From Geobacter sp. DSM 9736 (GTDB lineage Bacteria > Desulfobacterota > Desulfuromonadia > Geobacterales > Geobacteraceae), in the NCBI RefSeq assembly GCF_900187405.1, contig NZ_LT896716.1, positions 3,286,753 to 3,350,752 on the forward strand: a stretch of 64,000 nt of DNA, in the 5' to 3' direction. A program made the translations under genes and the position numbers. Positions 45,470-53,959 of this stretch are shown piece after piece. The notes below the pieces were generated by a model, which saw only the letters and a program-made list of their open reading frames with translations, did no database searches and was not told where the DNA came from. Each line of letters begins with the position of its first letter. Within the stretch, counting starts at the first letter, position 1.

Positions 45470-46279
45470 TCAGTTTACCTTCCTTCGCGGAGGTAGTTCT
45501 CCGAAGAGGGATTCGTATTCCTCTACCGAAAGACCCATGGTATCTATTTCCTCTTGCCCCTCTGCTTGTCCTTCCGAGATGTCTTCCAGCAAAACCTCAC
45601 CAAAACCAATAGGGTCGACTGTTTCAATTGTTTCATTCTTATTTACTGACGGTTCTTCAGATACGAATTCAAAGTCATTAAATAAAAATTCCATAGGTTC
45701 AAGCTTGGTTGAATCGTTCTTTCCCGCGTCTGCCGTAGCAGGGGTAGCTGACGCCGGGCCGATTTGAAGATATTCTTGTTCCTCATACTTCTCTTCATCG
45801 AAGGAAAATTCCGCGAAAGAGATCCCTTCAGCCTCGGGTGCTGGCGAATCCTCCGGTAATGAAGCAATTTCTTCAGCTGCATCGGTTTGAAAATCAGAAA
45901 CTAGCGGCCCTTTTGCGTCTTGGAGTATGTCGGGGAAGGAATCGGTGAATGGTGATTCTGTCCGGAGTTCCCCTTCGTTCCCCGCTAATTCGATGCCGAA
46001 GCTGAACGGATCAGGCTCTTGAGAAAACTGTTCCGGAGAAAAATGGTGGCCCCCATCTCCAGCTGGTTCCGGTTCGCTAACTTCGCCCATGCCTGTCCCT
46101 GAAGTGCATATGTCAGGCTGTAATTCGGCAAGCGCATCCAGTGTAGGTTCGGGTGGTAGGAACGGAAGAATCGTTGCGCGTAGCCCATGGGATACCTTAT
46201 AACCACCTAGATCGATTCCGCATTTTTTGCAGCTATCGAGATATTCGAAGCTGTTGTACCCGCATTTGGGGCATCTCAT
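45470..46279 (-). CDS. Acidic protein with an N-terminal zinc ribbon, function unknown
   Basis: A 269-residue soluble protein. Two Cys pairs at the start (MRCPKCGYNSFEYLDSCKKC) form a zinc ribbon. The remaining ~225 residues are strongly acidic and low in complexity, with repeated short aromatic-acidic patches such as FSFDEEKYEEQEY, MEFLFNDFEFVSEE and LSVEEYESLFGELPP. The pattern suggests an intrinsically disordered tail with linear binding motifs. No family was recognised. It converges on rnd with one base between them and is preceded by the rsmE-prmA unit on the same strand. Confidence 0.65.
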   Translation of the reverse strand: MRCPKCGYNSFEYLDSCKKCGIDLGGYKVSHGLRATILPFLPPEPTLDALAELQPDICTSGTGMGEVSEPEPAGDGGHHFSPEQFSQEPDPFSFGIELAGNEGELRTESPFTDSFPDILQDAKGPLVSDFQTDAAEEIASLPEDSPAPEAEGISFAEFSFDEEKYEEQEYLQIGPASATPATADAGKNDSTKLEPMEFLFNDFEFVSEEPSVNKNETIETVDPIGFGEVLLEDISEGQAEGQEEIDTMGLSVEEYESLFGELPPRRKVN

Positions 46280-46370
46280 CGTAGCCTCCGTTCAAAAGGT
46301 CTGCTTCCCATTATCGGTCGTCTTCACTCAAACTTTATGCTGCTCCTGTGAATGCAAGAGCGGCTTCGGG

Positions 46371-47111
46371 TCACCCTATATCTCCCCATACGAACTGAAG
46401 GATCGAAAGGATTACGATTCCGGCGGTCTCAGTCCTCACTATGCGTTTTCCCATGGATACGGGTACAAATCCATGTTCTCTTGCGATAGCTGCTTCTTTG
46501 GGGGCTATTCCGCCTTCAGGACCGATAATGATTGAAATAGTTGTGGGTAAGGTCACTGTGTCCAGGACATCTTTTAGCCCGGCTAGTCCCTGCTCTTCCC
46601 AAAGGAGCAGCTTGACAGAGGATCTGTCAGCTTTAATTGCCTCGCCCAGACCCAGTGAAAAAGCGACTTCGGGGACATCATTGCGCCCGCATTGGCGTGA
46701 AGATTCCCGCACGATTCGTTGCCATCGGGCGAGGATACCCGACTCTCTTCCCTGATCGATCCGCCTCACCGACCGTTCTGCCTGGAACGGTATAATGGCG
46801 GCGGCACCTATTTCAGTGGCTTTCTGAAGGATGTGATCGATCTTGTCGCCTTTTGGCAGCCCTTGGTAAAGGGTTATAGCAGGGGCAGGCGAGGGACCGG
46901 CTGAAGGCGCGTGCTTCAGGAGGTCCAGCACAAGGCTGTCGGCATGTATATCGCGAAGCACGGCGCCCCTCACGTTTCCCTCTCCGTCAAAAAGAAGTAC
47001 CTCCGTGTTCTTTTTAAGGCGAAGGACTTTTGCCATGTGGTGAAATGTTTCGCCGCCGATTATTACTTCCGAACCGGTTAAATACTCTGCAGGAACAAAA
47101 AAACGTCGCAC
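46371..47111 (-). CDS. rsmE: 16S rRNA m3U1498 methyltransferase
   Basis: A 246-residue SPOUT-fold enzyme with an N-terminal PUA-like domain (MRRFFVPAEYLTGSEVIIGG, HHMAKVLRLKKN) and the C-terminal knot: LYQGLPKGDKIDHILQKATE, IPFQAERSVRR, SIIIGPEGGIAPKEAAIARE and VSMGKRIVRTETAGIVILSI. All three SPOUT motifs are intact. It modifies U1498 in the decoding region. It directly follows prmA with a one-base gap, a pairing seen in many bacteria. Confidence 0.95.
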   Translation of the reverse strand: MRRFFVPAEYLTGSEVIIGGETFHHMAKVLRLKKNTEVLLFDGEGNVRGAVLRDIHADSLVLDLLKHAPSAGPSPAPAITLYQGLPKGDKIDHILQKATEIGAAAIIPFQAERSVRRIDQGRESGILARWQRIVRESSRQCGRNDVPEVAFSLGLGEAIKADRSSVKLLLWEEQGLAGLKDVLDTVTLPTTISIIIGPEGGIAPKEAAIAREHGFVPVSMGKRIVRTETAGIVILSILQFVWGDIG

Positions 47112-47112
47112 C

Positions 47113-48030
47113 TCAAGACTTCCTGCGGTATGTCAGACAGCACCACTCCGCCTGTTCCGTCCGGCTCTGGAAATCTAGTTCAGGGAGATCAAAGCCTTGG
47201 CGGACGAAGCTCTCGCGCTCTTTCAGGATGCCCGACAGAATAAGGAATCCATTTAAGGCGAGCTTTTCCACCAATTCTGGAGCGAGCTTTACGAGCTCTT
47301 CTGCAATTATGTTTGCCAGAACAACATCAAACTCCCCAGGTATCTCATCAAGCGGCTCCGTGCCCAGGCGTATTTCGGAAGTGACGCTGTTTAACAGAAG
47401 ATTTTCCGAAGCAACACGAATCGCTTCCGGATCAATGTCTAATGCGTGAACGAGCCAAGCTCCCATTTTTGCTGCAGCTATGGTGAGGACACCAGACCCC
47501 GTTCCCACATCGAGGACTGCTAAGGAGCGGGGTGATGGGGACATGATTTTTTCAAGGGCCTCCAGGCAAAGCCGCGTGGTCGGATGTGTTCCTGTGCCGA
47601 AGGCTTGCCCTGGATCGAGTTCAAGAACTATATCGCCCGGGGAAGCTGAATACTCTTCCCATGTGGGTTTGATAACCAGATTACAGCCGATTCGCGATGG
47701 TTTGAAAAATGCCTTCCAGTTGTTTGCCCAATCTTCATCTCCAAGAGCCTGGATAGACGGGGGTCTGTAGGTATATCCGGGGAAAATGCGAGTCTGTTGC
47801 ATCAGAAAGGCTGAGATATCGTTGACGACCCCCTCCAGGGATGCGTCCGCCGAGAAGTACGCGCAAATGTTTTTTTCCGGGGAAGATGCAATTGAGTCGG
47901 TAGTAAAAGTATCCACGCAGATATTTTCTATGCTGACACCGCAACCGGAGAGCTCAATAAGATACTCCGCCAAGACGTCTACCATTTCATCAGGGACAGT
48001 ACAGGAAACTTCGATCCAGCCGCTTTTCAT
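47113..48030 (-). CDS. prmA: Ribosomal protein L11 methyltransferase
   Basis: Start placed at ATG 48030 (MKSGWIEVSCTV) with CCGGAG in front. The 305-residue product has the N-terminal L11-recognition domain (EVSCTVPDEMVDVLAEYL) and the methyltransferase domain with FGTGTHPTTRLCLEAL, motif I LDVGTGSGVLTIAAAK, VHALDIDPEAIR and VLANIIAEELV. It trimethylates L11. A truncated paralogue lacking the N-terminal domain lies at 12081-12677. It forms a unit with rsmE. Confidence 0.94.
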   Translation of the reverse strand: MKSGWIEVSCTVPDEMVDVLAEYLIELSGCGVSIENICVDTFTTDSIASSPEKNICAYFSADASLEGVVNDISAFLMQQTRIFPGYTYRPPSIQALGDEDWANNWKAFFKPSRIGCNLVIKPTWEEYSASPGDIVLELDPGQAFGTGTHPTTRLCLEALEKIMSPSPRSLAVLDVGTGSGVLTIAAAKMGAWLVHALDIDPEAIRVASENLLLNSVTSEIRLGTEPLDEIPGEFDVVLANIIAEELVKLAPELVEKLALNGFLILSGILKERESFVRQGFDLPELDFQSRTEQAEWCCLTYRRKS

Positions 48031-48146
48031 TAGTTGCTCCGGATTGTGCTTGTTGAAATTGCAGGGAGCTAACGTAGCAAAATGATGATGTATTGACAAT
48101 AAAAACCTTGACAAAGCACCAGGGCGCATGTAGCTTTAATTAAAAT

Positions 48147-49331
48147 ATGGTAGTGGCAGGTGCCGTGGATATATCGACAGTAAAAGCTGCTATTGTGGAG
48201 AAGGTTGAAGATCGGTGCGATGAGTGGTTCTCCATTGCCAAGTGTTTTTATGACTCTCCTGAGGTAGGGCTCCAGGAGGTTCGCGCTGCGGCCGTCCTGA
48301 CAGCTAAGCTGGAGACGGAAGGTTTTGAGGTTCGGAGGGGGCTTGCTGGCCTTACTACCGCATTCCGTGCTGAGTGGGGGAGTGCAGGTCCTACTATTGC
48401 TCTGTTGGCCGAAATGGATGCGCTTCCTGGGCTGGGGCATGCCTGTGGGCACAACATCATAGCCGCAGCAACCTTGGGGGCTGCGGTCACCCTTCGACAT
48501 GTTCTCCCAACGAATGCTGCCCGTATTGTGGTAATCGGAACTCCAGCTGAAGAACAGGGGATAGGGAAAATAGAGCTGATTCGAGCCGGATGTTTCGCAG
48601 ACGTCGACTTTGCAATGATGGTCCACCCTGCGTCTAAACGTCAGGTCATCAAAATGTTTCTGGGCCTTGCCCGTATCCGTTTCGAGTTTATCGGAAAAGC
48701 AGCCCATGCAGCTGCTCATCCCGAGGAGGGGATCAATGCCCTCGATGCAGTCATTCAAACCTTCAATGCCATCAATGGACTGCGTCAACATCTGCGTCAG
48801 GATGTGAAGGTGCACGGTATTATTACTGAAGGTGGAAGTGCACCGAACATTATTCCTGAACGGGCTTCATGCTTCTTCTACGTTAGGGCGGAGGACCTGT
48901 CTCAAGTCGAAGAGGTCCGACGGCGAATAAAAGCTTGCGCAGAAGGGGCGGCCATGGCCTGCGGATGTCGGCTCTCGGTCCAGGAGGATCCTCGTGTGCT
49001 TGCACCTATGGTCATAAATCGCGCGTTTTACCGTCTCTACTCGAAGCAGCTTGAGTATCTTGAGCTACCAGAGGCAAATGCACCCATTGATCGTAATATG
49101 GGGTCTTCAGATATCGGTAACGTTTCGCGGCTTGTACCGACAATTCATCCTCATGTACCTATAGGTACCGGAATTTCGATACATACCGAAGAGTTTGCTC
49201 GCGCTACTGTCTCGGAGCAAGGAAGGGCTGCTGTTATCGAGGGAGCAAAATCGCTGGCTCTGACAGCATTCGAATTGGCTTCATGTCCGCGCGTAAGAGA
49301 AGAAATTTTGAAGGAATTTACTGCTCATTAG
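48147..49331 (+). CDS. M20-family amidohydrolase
   Basis: A 394-residue hydrolase of the M20D group (aminoacylase/IAA-amino acid hydrolase-like). Metal ligands can be placed in LAEMDALPGLGHACGHN, GTPAEEQG and MVHPAS; the dimerisation lid lies between about residues 180 and 290 (FEFIGKAAHAAAHPEEGINA). The substrate, an N-acyl amino acid or peptide, is unknown. The ATG has no clear Shine-Dalgarno, and TTGACA (48108-48113) sits close in front, so a very short leader is possible. It is divergent from prmA and precedes the PEP regulator gene. Confidence 0.85.
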   Translation: MVVAGAVDISTVKAAIVEKVEDRCDEWFSIAKCFYDSPEVGLQEVRAAAVLTAKLETEGFEVRRGLAGLTTAFRAEWGSAGPTIALLAEMDALPGLGHACGHNIIAAATLGAAVTLRHVLPTNAARIVVIGTPAEEQGIGKIELIRAGCFADVDFAMMVHPASKRQVIKMFLGLARIRFEFIGKAAHAAAHPEEGINALDAVIQTFNAINGLRQHLRQDVKVHGIITEGGSAPNIIPERASCFFYVRAEDLSQVEEVRRRIKACAEGAAMACGCRLSVQEDPRVLAPMVINRAFYRLYSKQLEYLELPEANAPIDRNMGSSDIGNVSRLVPTIHPHVPIGTGISIHTEEFARATVSEQGRAAVIEGAKSLALTAFELASCPRVREEILKEFTAH

Positions 49332-49403
49332 GAAAATGGATTGCTCAATTTTAAAAAAATGGTATATTAATGAGCGTAGGCAAATACGGGTGGGCTGTTT
49401 AAT

Positions 49404-50216
49404 ATGAGCCAGCATCTTTATCTTTTGTCCGACGCGACTGGGGAGACTGTGGAGCGAGTGGTGCGCGCAGCTCTTTCACAGTTCAGAAACATAGATATAA
49501 AGCTGCATCGGTTGAGTGGCTTGCGTTCTCCCTCCGACATTTTGCAGGCTATCACCGCACCTATCAGACAGCCCGGACTTGTAGTTTATACGCTGGTTGA
49601 TCCGGAGCTTGCCCAGTTTTTGCGAAATGAAGTGGAAGCGCACGGGCTGGAAGCGGTGGATCTTATCAGCCCTCTACTATACAAGCTTTCTGATATGTTT
49701 GCCATGCCACCGAGAGAGGAGCCGGGGCTGCTGCATCAGATAAGCTCAGAATATTACAAGCGCATGGATGCGGTAAACTTCACGGTAAAGCAGGATGACG
49801 GGCAGGAGCTGCGAAACCTTTTCCGTGCAGATATTGTGCTTGTTGGGGTGTCCCGGACATCTAAAACACCGCTTTCGATTTATCTTGCGCATAAAGGTTA
49901 TAAAGTTGCGAATGTCCCATTGGTATATGGGATCGCTCCACCTCCGGAGCTTTTCGAAATCGATCAGCGGAGAGTGGTTGGCCTAATGATTGATGCGGAG
50001 CGGCTTGTCGAGTTGCGCGTTGCCAGGCTCCGACAGTTACGCCAAAGTCCGCGTGGAAGCTATGCGGATTATGATGCCGTTGTGGAGGAGCTGAATTACT
50101 GCAGGCAACTATACCGCAAGAATCCGGAGTGGCAGGTCATAGATGTAACAAACAAATCGGTTGAGGAGTCGGCAGCTGAAATACTGAAAAAATTGAGCAG
50201 TAACAGTATTGACTGA
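49404..50216 (+). CDS. ppsR: Bifunctional kinase/pyrophosphorylase regulating PEP synthase or PPDK
   Basis: A 270-residue DUF299 protein. Recognised by [19 protein letters not shown], the P-loop-like [15 protein letters not shown] and [15 protein letters not shown] near residue 175, with a helical tail ([37 protein letters not shown]). The protein phosphorylates a Thr of PEP synthase or pyruvate phosphate dikinase in an ADP-dependent way and removes it with phosphate, linking energy state to gluconeogenesis. The target enzyme gene is not in the window. It starts 72 bases after the amidohydrolase. Confidence 0.95.
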   Translation: MSQHLYLLSDATGETVERVVRAALSQFRNIDIKLHRLSGLRSPSDILQAITAPIRQPGLVVYTLVDPELAQFLRNEVEAHGLEAVDLISPLLYKLSDMFAMPPREEPGLLHQISSEYYKRMDAVNFTVKQDDGQELRNLFRADIVLVGVSRTSKTPLSIYLAHKGYKVANVPLVYGIAPPPELFEIDQRRVVGLMIDAERLVELRVARLRQLRQSPRGSYADYDAVVEELNYCRQLYRKNPEWQVIDVTNKSVEESAAEILKKLSSNSID

Positions 50217-50275
50217 AGGTGCATGCTCCGTTCCTGATAAGCGCGAAGTAAATTTCAATGAAAAGGGGACATAAC

Positions 50276-50950
50276 ATGAGAATTCTAGTAGTAGAAGATG
50301 AAAAGAAGGTGTCCAGCTTCATCAAACGGGGTCTGGAAGAGGAAAAATATGAAGTGGACACAGCTATCGACGGGGAAGAAGGCTTAAAAATGGCTCTTGA
50401 GAAGCCTTACGACCTGCTTGTGCTCGACTGGATGCTTCCGAAGAGAGATGGGCTCAGTGTGCTCAAGGAGCTACGGATGCGGAAGAATACCACACCGGTG
50501 CTGATGCTCACCGCCAAGGATACGGTCGAAGACATTGTGGCCGGGTTAGAGACCGGATCTGATGACTACCTCACAAAACCGTTTGCCTTTGCAGAACTGC
50601 TGGCCCGAGTCAGAGCCCTTCTCCGCCGCAGTGAGATGGACCGCGGCGCAGAAATCCGTTTTGCTGATCTTAGAATAGACCCCGTGACTCATAAGGTCTG
50701 GCGAAAAGATCGTGAAATTGACTTGACTGCCAAGGAATATGGTCTGCTGGAATATTTCATGCGTAACCCTAATCAAGTTCTCACAAGAACCATGGTCGCC
50801 GATCATGTTTGGGATTACACTTTCGACAGCTTTACAAATATCATTGATGTTTATGTAAATTATCTACGTAAAAAAATAGATCGCGACGCAGATAAAAAAC
50901 TTATTCATACAGTAAGGGGGGTAGGTTACATTCTGAAAGAGGAGGATTGA
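50276..50950 (+). CDS. OmpR-family response regulator
   Basis: ATG 50276 was taken as the start, preceded by AAAAGGGG. The 224-residue product has a receiver domain (ILVVEDEKKV, phosphoacceptor Asp in LLVLDWMLPKRDG, Lys in DYLTKPFAF) and an OmpR/PhoB winged helix (VWRKDREIDLTAKEYGLLEY, DHVWDYTFDSFTNIIDVYVN, IHTVRGVGYIL). It is closest in look to CusR/CopR- or MprA-type regulators. The kinase gene follows after three bases, and a DegP-type protease is next, so an envelope-stress or metal-stress role is likely by context. Confidence 0.95.
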   Translation: MRILVVEDEKKVSSFIKRGLEEEKYEVDTAIDGEEGLKMALEKPYDLLVLDWMLPKRDGLSVLKELRMRKNTTPVLMLTAKDTVEDIVAGLETGSDDYLTKPFAFAELLARVRALLRRSEMDRGAEIRFADLRIDPVTHKVWRKDREIDLTAKEYGLLEYFMRNPNQVLTRTMVADHVWDYTFDSFTNIIDVYVNYLRKKIDRDADKKLIHTVRGVGYILKEED

Positions 50951-50953
50951 TCT

Positions 50954-52369
50954 TTGATTTTTAGGTCAATCCGTTTTTCTCTCACATTTTGGTATTCAGT
51001 TACACTAGCTGTAGTTCTTGTTGTTTTCAGCTCGTTTCTGTACCTTATAATAAGAGAGCAGTTTTACCATGAGGCTGACAGGGAGCTGTTAACTATAGCA
51101 GAAGCGATTGCCAGCCCCACGATGGAGCCCTTCCGGAATTCTGCTCCATCGGTTATCGATCAGGTACTGGAAGATTTTCTGGGGCCTAAAATAAGCAACA
51201 AGTATGTCCAGATTTTTGACGGGACCGGAGACGTTTACTCCCGTTCCCGAAACCTGAAGGACATTCGTCTCCCTCTGACGAAGTCCACGCTCACTGAAGC
51301 GAGCCAAGGCAATATTGTCTATGAAACAGTGACTACTCCGGGTCTTTATCCTGTCCGGAGTATTTCATTTCCGCTGTTCAGCGATGGACGCCTGAGCCGC
51401 ATCATATACGTCGGGACTTCTCTTGCAGCCGAGACGGAGACCCTTGACAAGATTCTCCTTATCCTCTTTATCACCATTCCCACGTCGCTACTCCTTGTCG
51501 GGTCCGGCGGATGGTTTCTTGCCGGTCGTGCCTTGAAGCCTGTCGATCTTATCACCAGAAGCGCTCAAAAAATCACCGCCGAAAATCTGAATCAGAGGCT
51601 GGAGGTCGTAAATCCCAACGATGAAATCGGGAGGCTGGCCGAGACTTTTAACAGAACGCTTGCTCGCCTCGACCACTCATTCAAGCGGACGAGGCAGTTT
51701 TCTTCTGATGTGTCCCACGAGCTGAGAACACCGTTGACCATTCTCAGAGGGGAAACGGAGGTAGGGCTGCGGTGGGCAAAGGAGCCCGAGGATTTTCGTG
51801 AGTTGCTGCGAAGCAATCTGGATGAAATCAAACGTATGTCGGAGATAATCGAATACCTCCTTGAGCTGTCCAGAATCGAAGCAGGCGAACTGCCACTCGA
51901 TATCCAGGAGGTCGACCTGGAGGAGCTGCTGCATGAAATGATCGGATCATTGGAAGCAGAAGCATCAGTTAAGGGAATTGGCCTCGATCTAATCCAATCG
52001 GGACCCGTTTTTGTAAAGGGGGACAGACTGCGGATAAAGCAGGTTTTCATCAATCTGCTCGAAAATGGAATGAAGCATACACCATCCGGCGGGAGAGTCA
52101 GGATCATCCTTTCATACGCTGCTGAAAGTGCTACAGTTGAATTCGCCGATTCAGGCCCTGGTATACCCGAGGAAGATATCCCGTTTATCTTTGAAAGATT
52201 TTACCGAGTTGACAAGGCAAGAAACCGTTCCCATGGGGGCCTCGGCCTAGGTCTTTCAATTGCTAAATCTTTAGCTGAGGCTCAGGGTGGACGTATCGAG
52301 GTCAGCAGTGTGCTCGGAAAGGGGAGCACCTTCTCAGTTCATTTTCCCCGTTTACATTTTGCCAGTTAA
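50954..52369 (+). CDS. Membrane sensor histidine kinase
   Basis: A 471-residue kinase beginning with TTG 50954, with GGAGGA seven bases before. TM1 is at the start (FWYSVTLAVVLVVFSSFLYL), a periplasmic sensor of ~120 residues follows, then TM2 (LLILFITIPTSLLLVGSGG), HAMP (RALKPVDLITRSAQKI), HisKA with phosphoacceptor His in DVSHELRTPLT, and the ATPase N/G boxes (NLLENGMKHTP, DSGPGIPEEDI, GGLGLGLSIAKSL). It pairs with the OmpR-type regulator upstream. The sensor domain has no recognisable ligand motif; CusS-like metal sensing is possible but not shown. Confidence 0.94.
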   Translation: MIFRSIRFSLTFWYSVTLAVVLVVFSSFLYLIIREQFYHEADRELLTIAEAIASPTMEPFRNSAPSVIDQVLEDFLGPKISNKYVQIFDGTGDVYSRSRNLKDIRLPLTKSTLTEASQGNIVYETVTTPGLYPVRSISFPLFSDGRLSRIIYVGTSLAAETETLDKILLILFITIPTSLLLVGSGGWFLAGRALKPVDLITRSAQKITAENLNQRLEVVNPNDEIGRLAETFNRTLARLDHSFKRTRQFSSDVSHELRTPLTILRGETEVGLRWAKEPEDFRELLRSNLDEIKRMSEIIEYLLELSRIEAGELPLDIQEVDLEELLHEMIGSLEAEASVKGIGLDLIQSGPVFVKGDRLRIKQVFINLLENGMKHTPSGGRVRIILSYAAESATVEFADSGPGIPEEDIPFIFERFYRVDKARNRSHGGLGLGLSIAKSLAEAQGGRIEVSSVLGKGSTFSVHFPRLHFAS

Positions 52370-52389
52370 CCTTTCGCACCCTCGTCGGG

Positions 52390-52418
52390 TTGACAACCAC
52401 CATACCCGTCATTACATT
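52390..52418 (+). promoter_or_regulatory. Candidate promoter of the degP-like gene
   Basis: TTGACA (52390-52395), 17-base spacer, TACATT (52413-52418), 28 bases before the protease start. It suggests that the protease can be expressed apart from the two-component genes. Confidence 0.45.
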
Positions 52419-52445
52419 ATTAAGATACATCAAGAGGAGGGGAAT

Positions 52446-53846
52446 ATGCGAAGGAACCTATTTCGTGCCGTATCCTTATTTCTGTTGTCAGTGTGCCTTC
52501 CGACCTTTGCAGTGACTCAAAGTTATGGAGCCAGTGTCGGGCCCGACCTTTCAGAGCTTGTAAAGAAGCTCAAACCTACCGTGGTAAATATCGGCACATC
52601 AAAGACTATCAAACCGCAGCGACCGTACATGCGCCGTTCTCCGAATCCATTTGGAGACCCCTTTGAAGATTTTTTCGAGCGCTTTTTCGGGGAAACCCCT
52701 CAAAGATCCTACAAGGAGAGAAGCCTCGGGTCCGGATTCATCATCAGCGATGAAGGGTATATTCTGACCAACTATCATGTAGTATCAGGCGCCGATGAAA
52801 TCAAGGTCAAGCTCTCCGATGGGAGGGAGTTCAAGGGGGAGGTGAAAGGGCTCGATGAAAAGCTGGATCTCGGCCTTATCAAAATCGAGACCAAGGGGGA
52901 GCATCTTCCGGTAGCCGAGCTCGGCGACAGCGACAAGATCCGGGTCGGAGAATGGGTCATGGCCATAGGGAACCCCTTTGGGCTTGCCCAGACTGTTACG
53001 GCGGGGATCGTCAGCGCGGTGGGACGTGTGATAGGCAGCGGTCCGTATGATGATTTCATTCAAACCGATGCATCGATCAACCCGGGAAATTCGGGCGGAC
53101 CTCTCTTCAACATGAATGGTGAAGTAATTGGTATCAACACGGCTATTGTGGCCGGTGGGCAGGGGATCGGTTTTGCAATCCCTGTAAACATGGCTAAAGG
53201 TACCCTGAACCAGTTGAAGGAGAAGGGAAGGGTGACGCGTGGATGGCTCGGAGTAGTCATTCAGCAGATTACTCCGGAACTGGCTCAGTCTTTCGGCATT
53301 CAGGAAAATGTTGGAGCTCTCGTTTCGGAGATTGTTAAAGATGGTCCTGCTGAAAAGGCTGGCCTCAAGGCGGGAGACATCATTCTGGAGTTCAATGGTA
53401 GAAAGATTAAAGAAATGAATGACCTTCCTCGCATAGTCGCATCAACCCCCATAGGGAACAAGGTGCCTGTCAAGATAGTGCGTAATGGGAAACAGGAGGA
53501 GATAGCAGTAGTCATCGAGCGGCTGAAGGACGACTCCGTAGAAGAAGAGCCCGCCGCGGCTCCGGATAAACTAGGAATGGGAGTGAGCGAGTTGACGCGG
53601 GACCTGGCGGCCAAACTCAACCTGAAGGAAACCAGCGGCGTGGTGGTCACCGAAGTGAAACCAGGTGGTCTCGCAGATGAAGCAGGCATCACTCCTGGTG
53701 ACTTCATTAATGAAATAAATGGAGCAAAGGTATCCACTGTCGGTGAATACAATAAGGCCGTTGAGTCCGCAAGAAAAGGGAGTGTGGTGAGGATTCTTCT
53801 GAAACGCGGTGATTCCTCGCTCTTCGTTGCGATGAAGCTTGATTAG
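52446..53846 (+). CDS. degP: Periplasmic DegP/HtrA-type serine protease
   Basis: Start set at ATG 52446 behind AAGAGGAGGGG; longer readings run through the end of the kinase gene. The 466-residue product has a signal peptide ([18 protein letters not shown]) and the trypsin-like domain with catalytic His in LTNYHVV, Asp in KLDLGLIKIE and Ser in GNSGGPLF, followed by two PDZ domains (ITPELAQSFGIQENVGALVS; GMGVSELTRDLAAKLNLKE). It should degrade or chaperone misfolded periplasmic proteins. Its place behind the two-component pair hints at induction by envelope stress. Confidence 0.96.
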   Translation: MRRNLFRAVSLFLLSVCLPTFAVTQSYGASVGPDLSELVKKLKPTVVNIGTSKTIKPQRPYMRRSPNPFGDPFEDFFERFFGETPQRSYKERSLGSGFIISDEGYILTNYHVVSGADEIKVKLSDGREFKGEVKGLDEKLDLGLIKIETKGEHLPVAELGDSDKIRVGEWVMAIGNPFGLAQTVTAGIVSAVGRVIGSGPYDDFIQTDASINPGNSGGPLFNMNGEVIGINTAIVAGGQGIGFAIPVNMAKGTLNQLKEKGRVTRGWLGVVIQQITPELAQSFGIQENVGALVSEIVKDGPAEKAGLKAGDIILEFNGRKIKEMNDLPRIVASTPIGNKVPVKIVRNGKQEEIAVVIERLKDDSVEEEPAAAPDKLGMGVSELTRDLAAKLNLKETSGVVVTEVKPGGLADEAGITPGDFINEINGAKVSTVGEYNKAVESARKGSVVRILLKRGDSSLFVAMKLD

Positions 53847-53959
53847 TCGCAAAGTGGCCGAGAGTTCTCCCGTCCGCGGTTAAACTGCCTTATGCTCAGA
53901 ATATTGCCGAGCCAAGGTTAGCTGCAGATGTCTCGACTAAAGGTTGAATGGAGCAGTAT

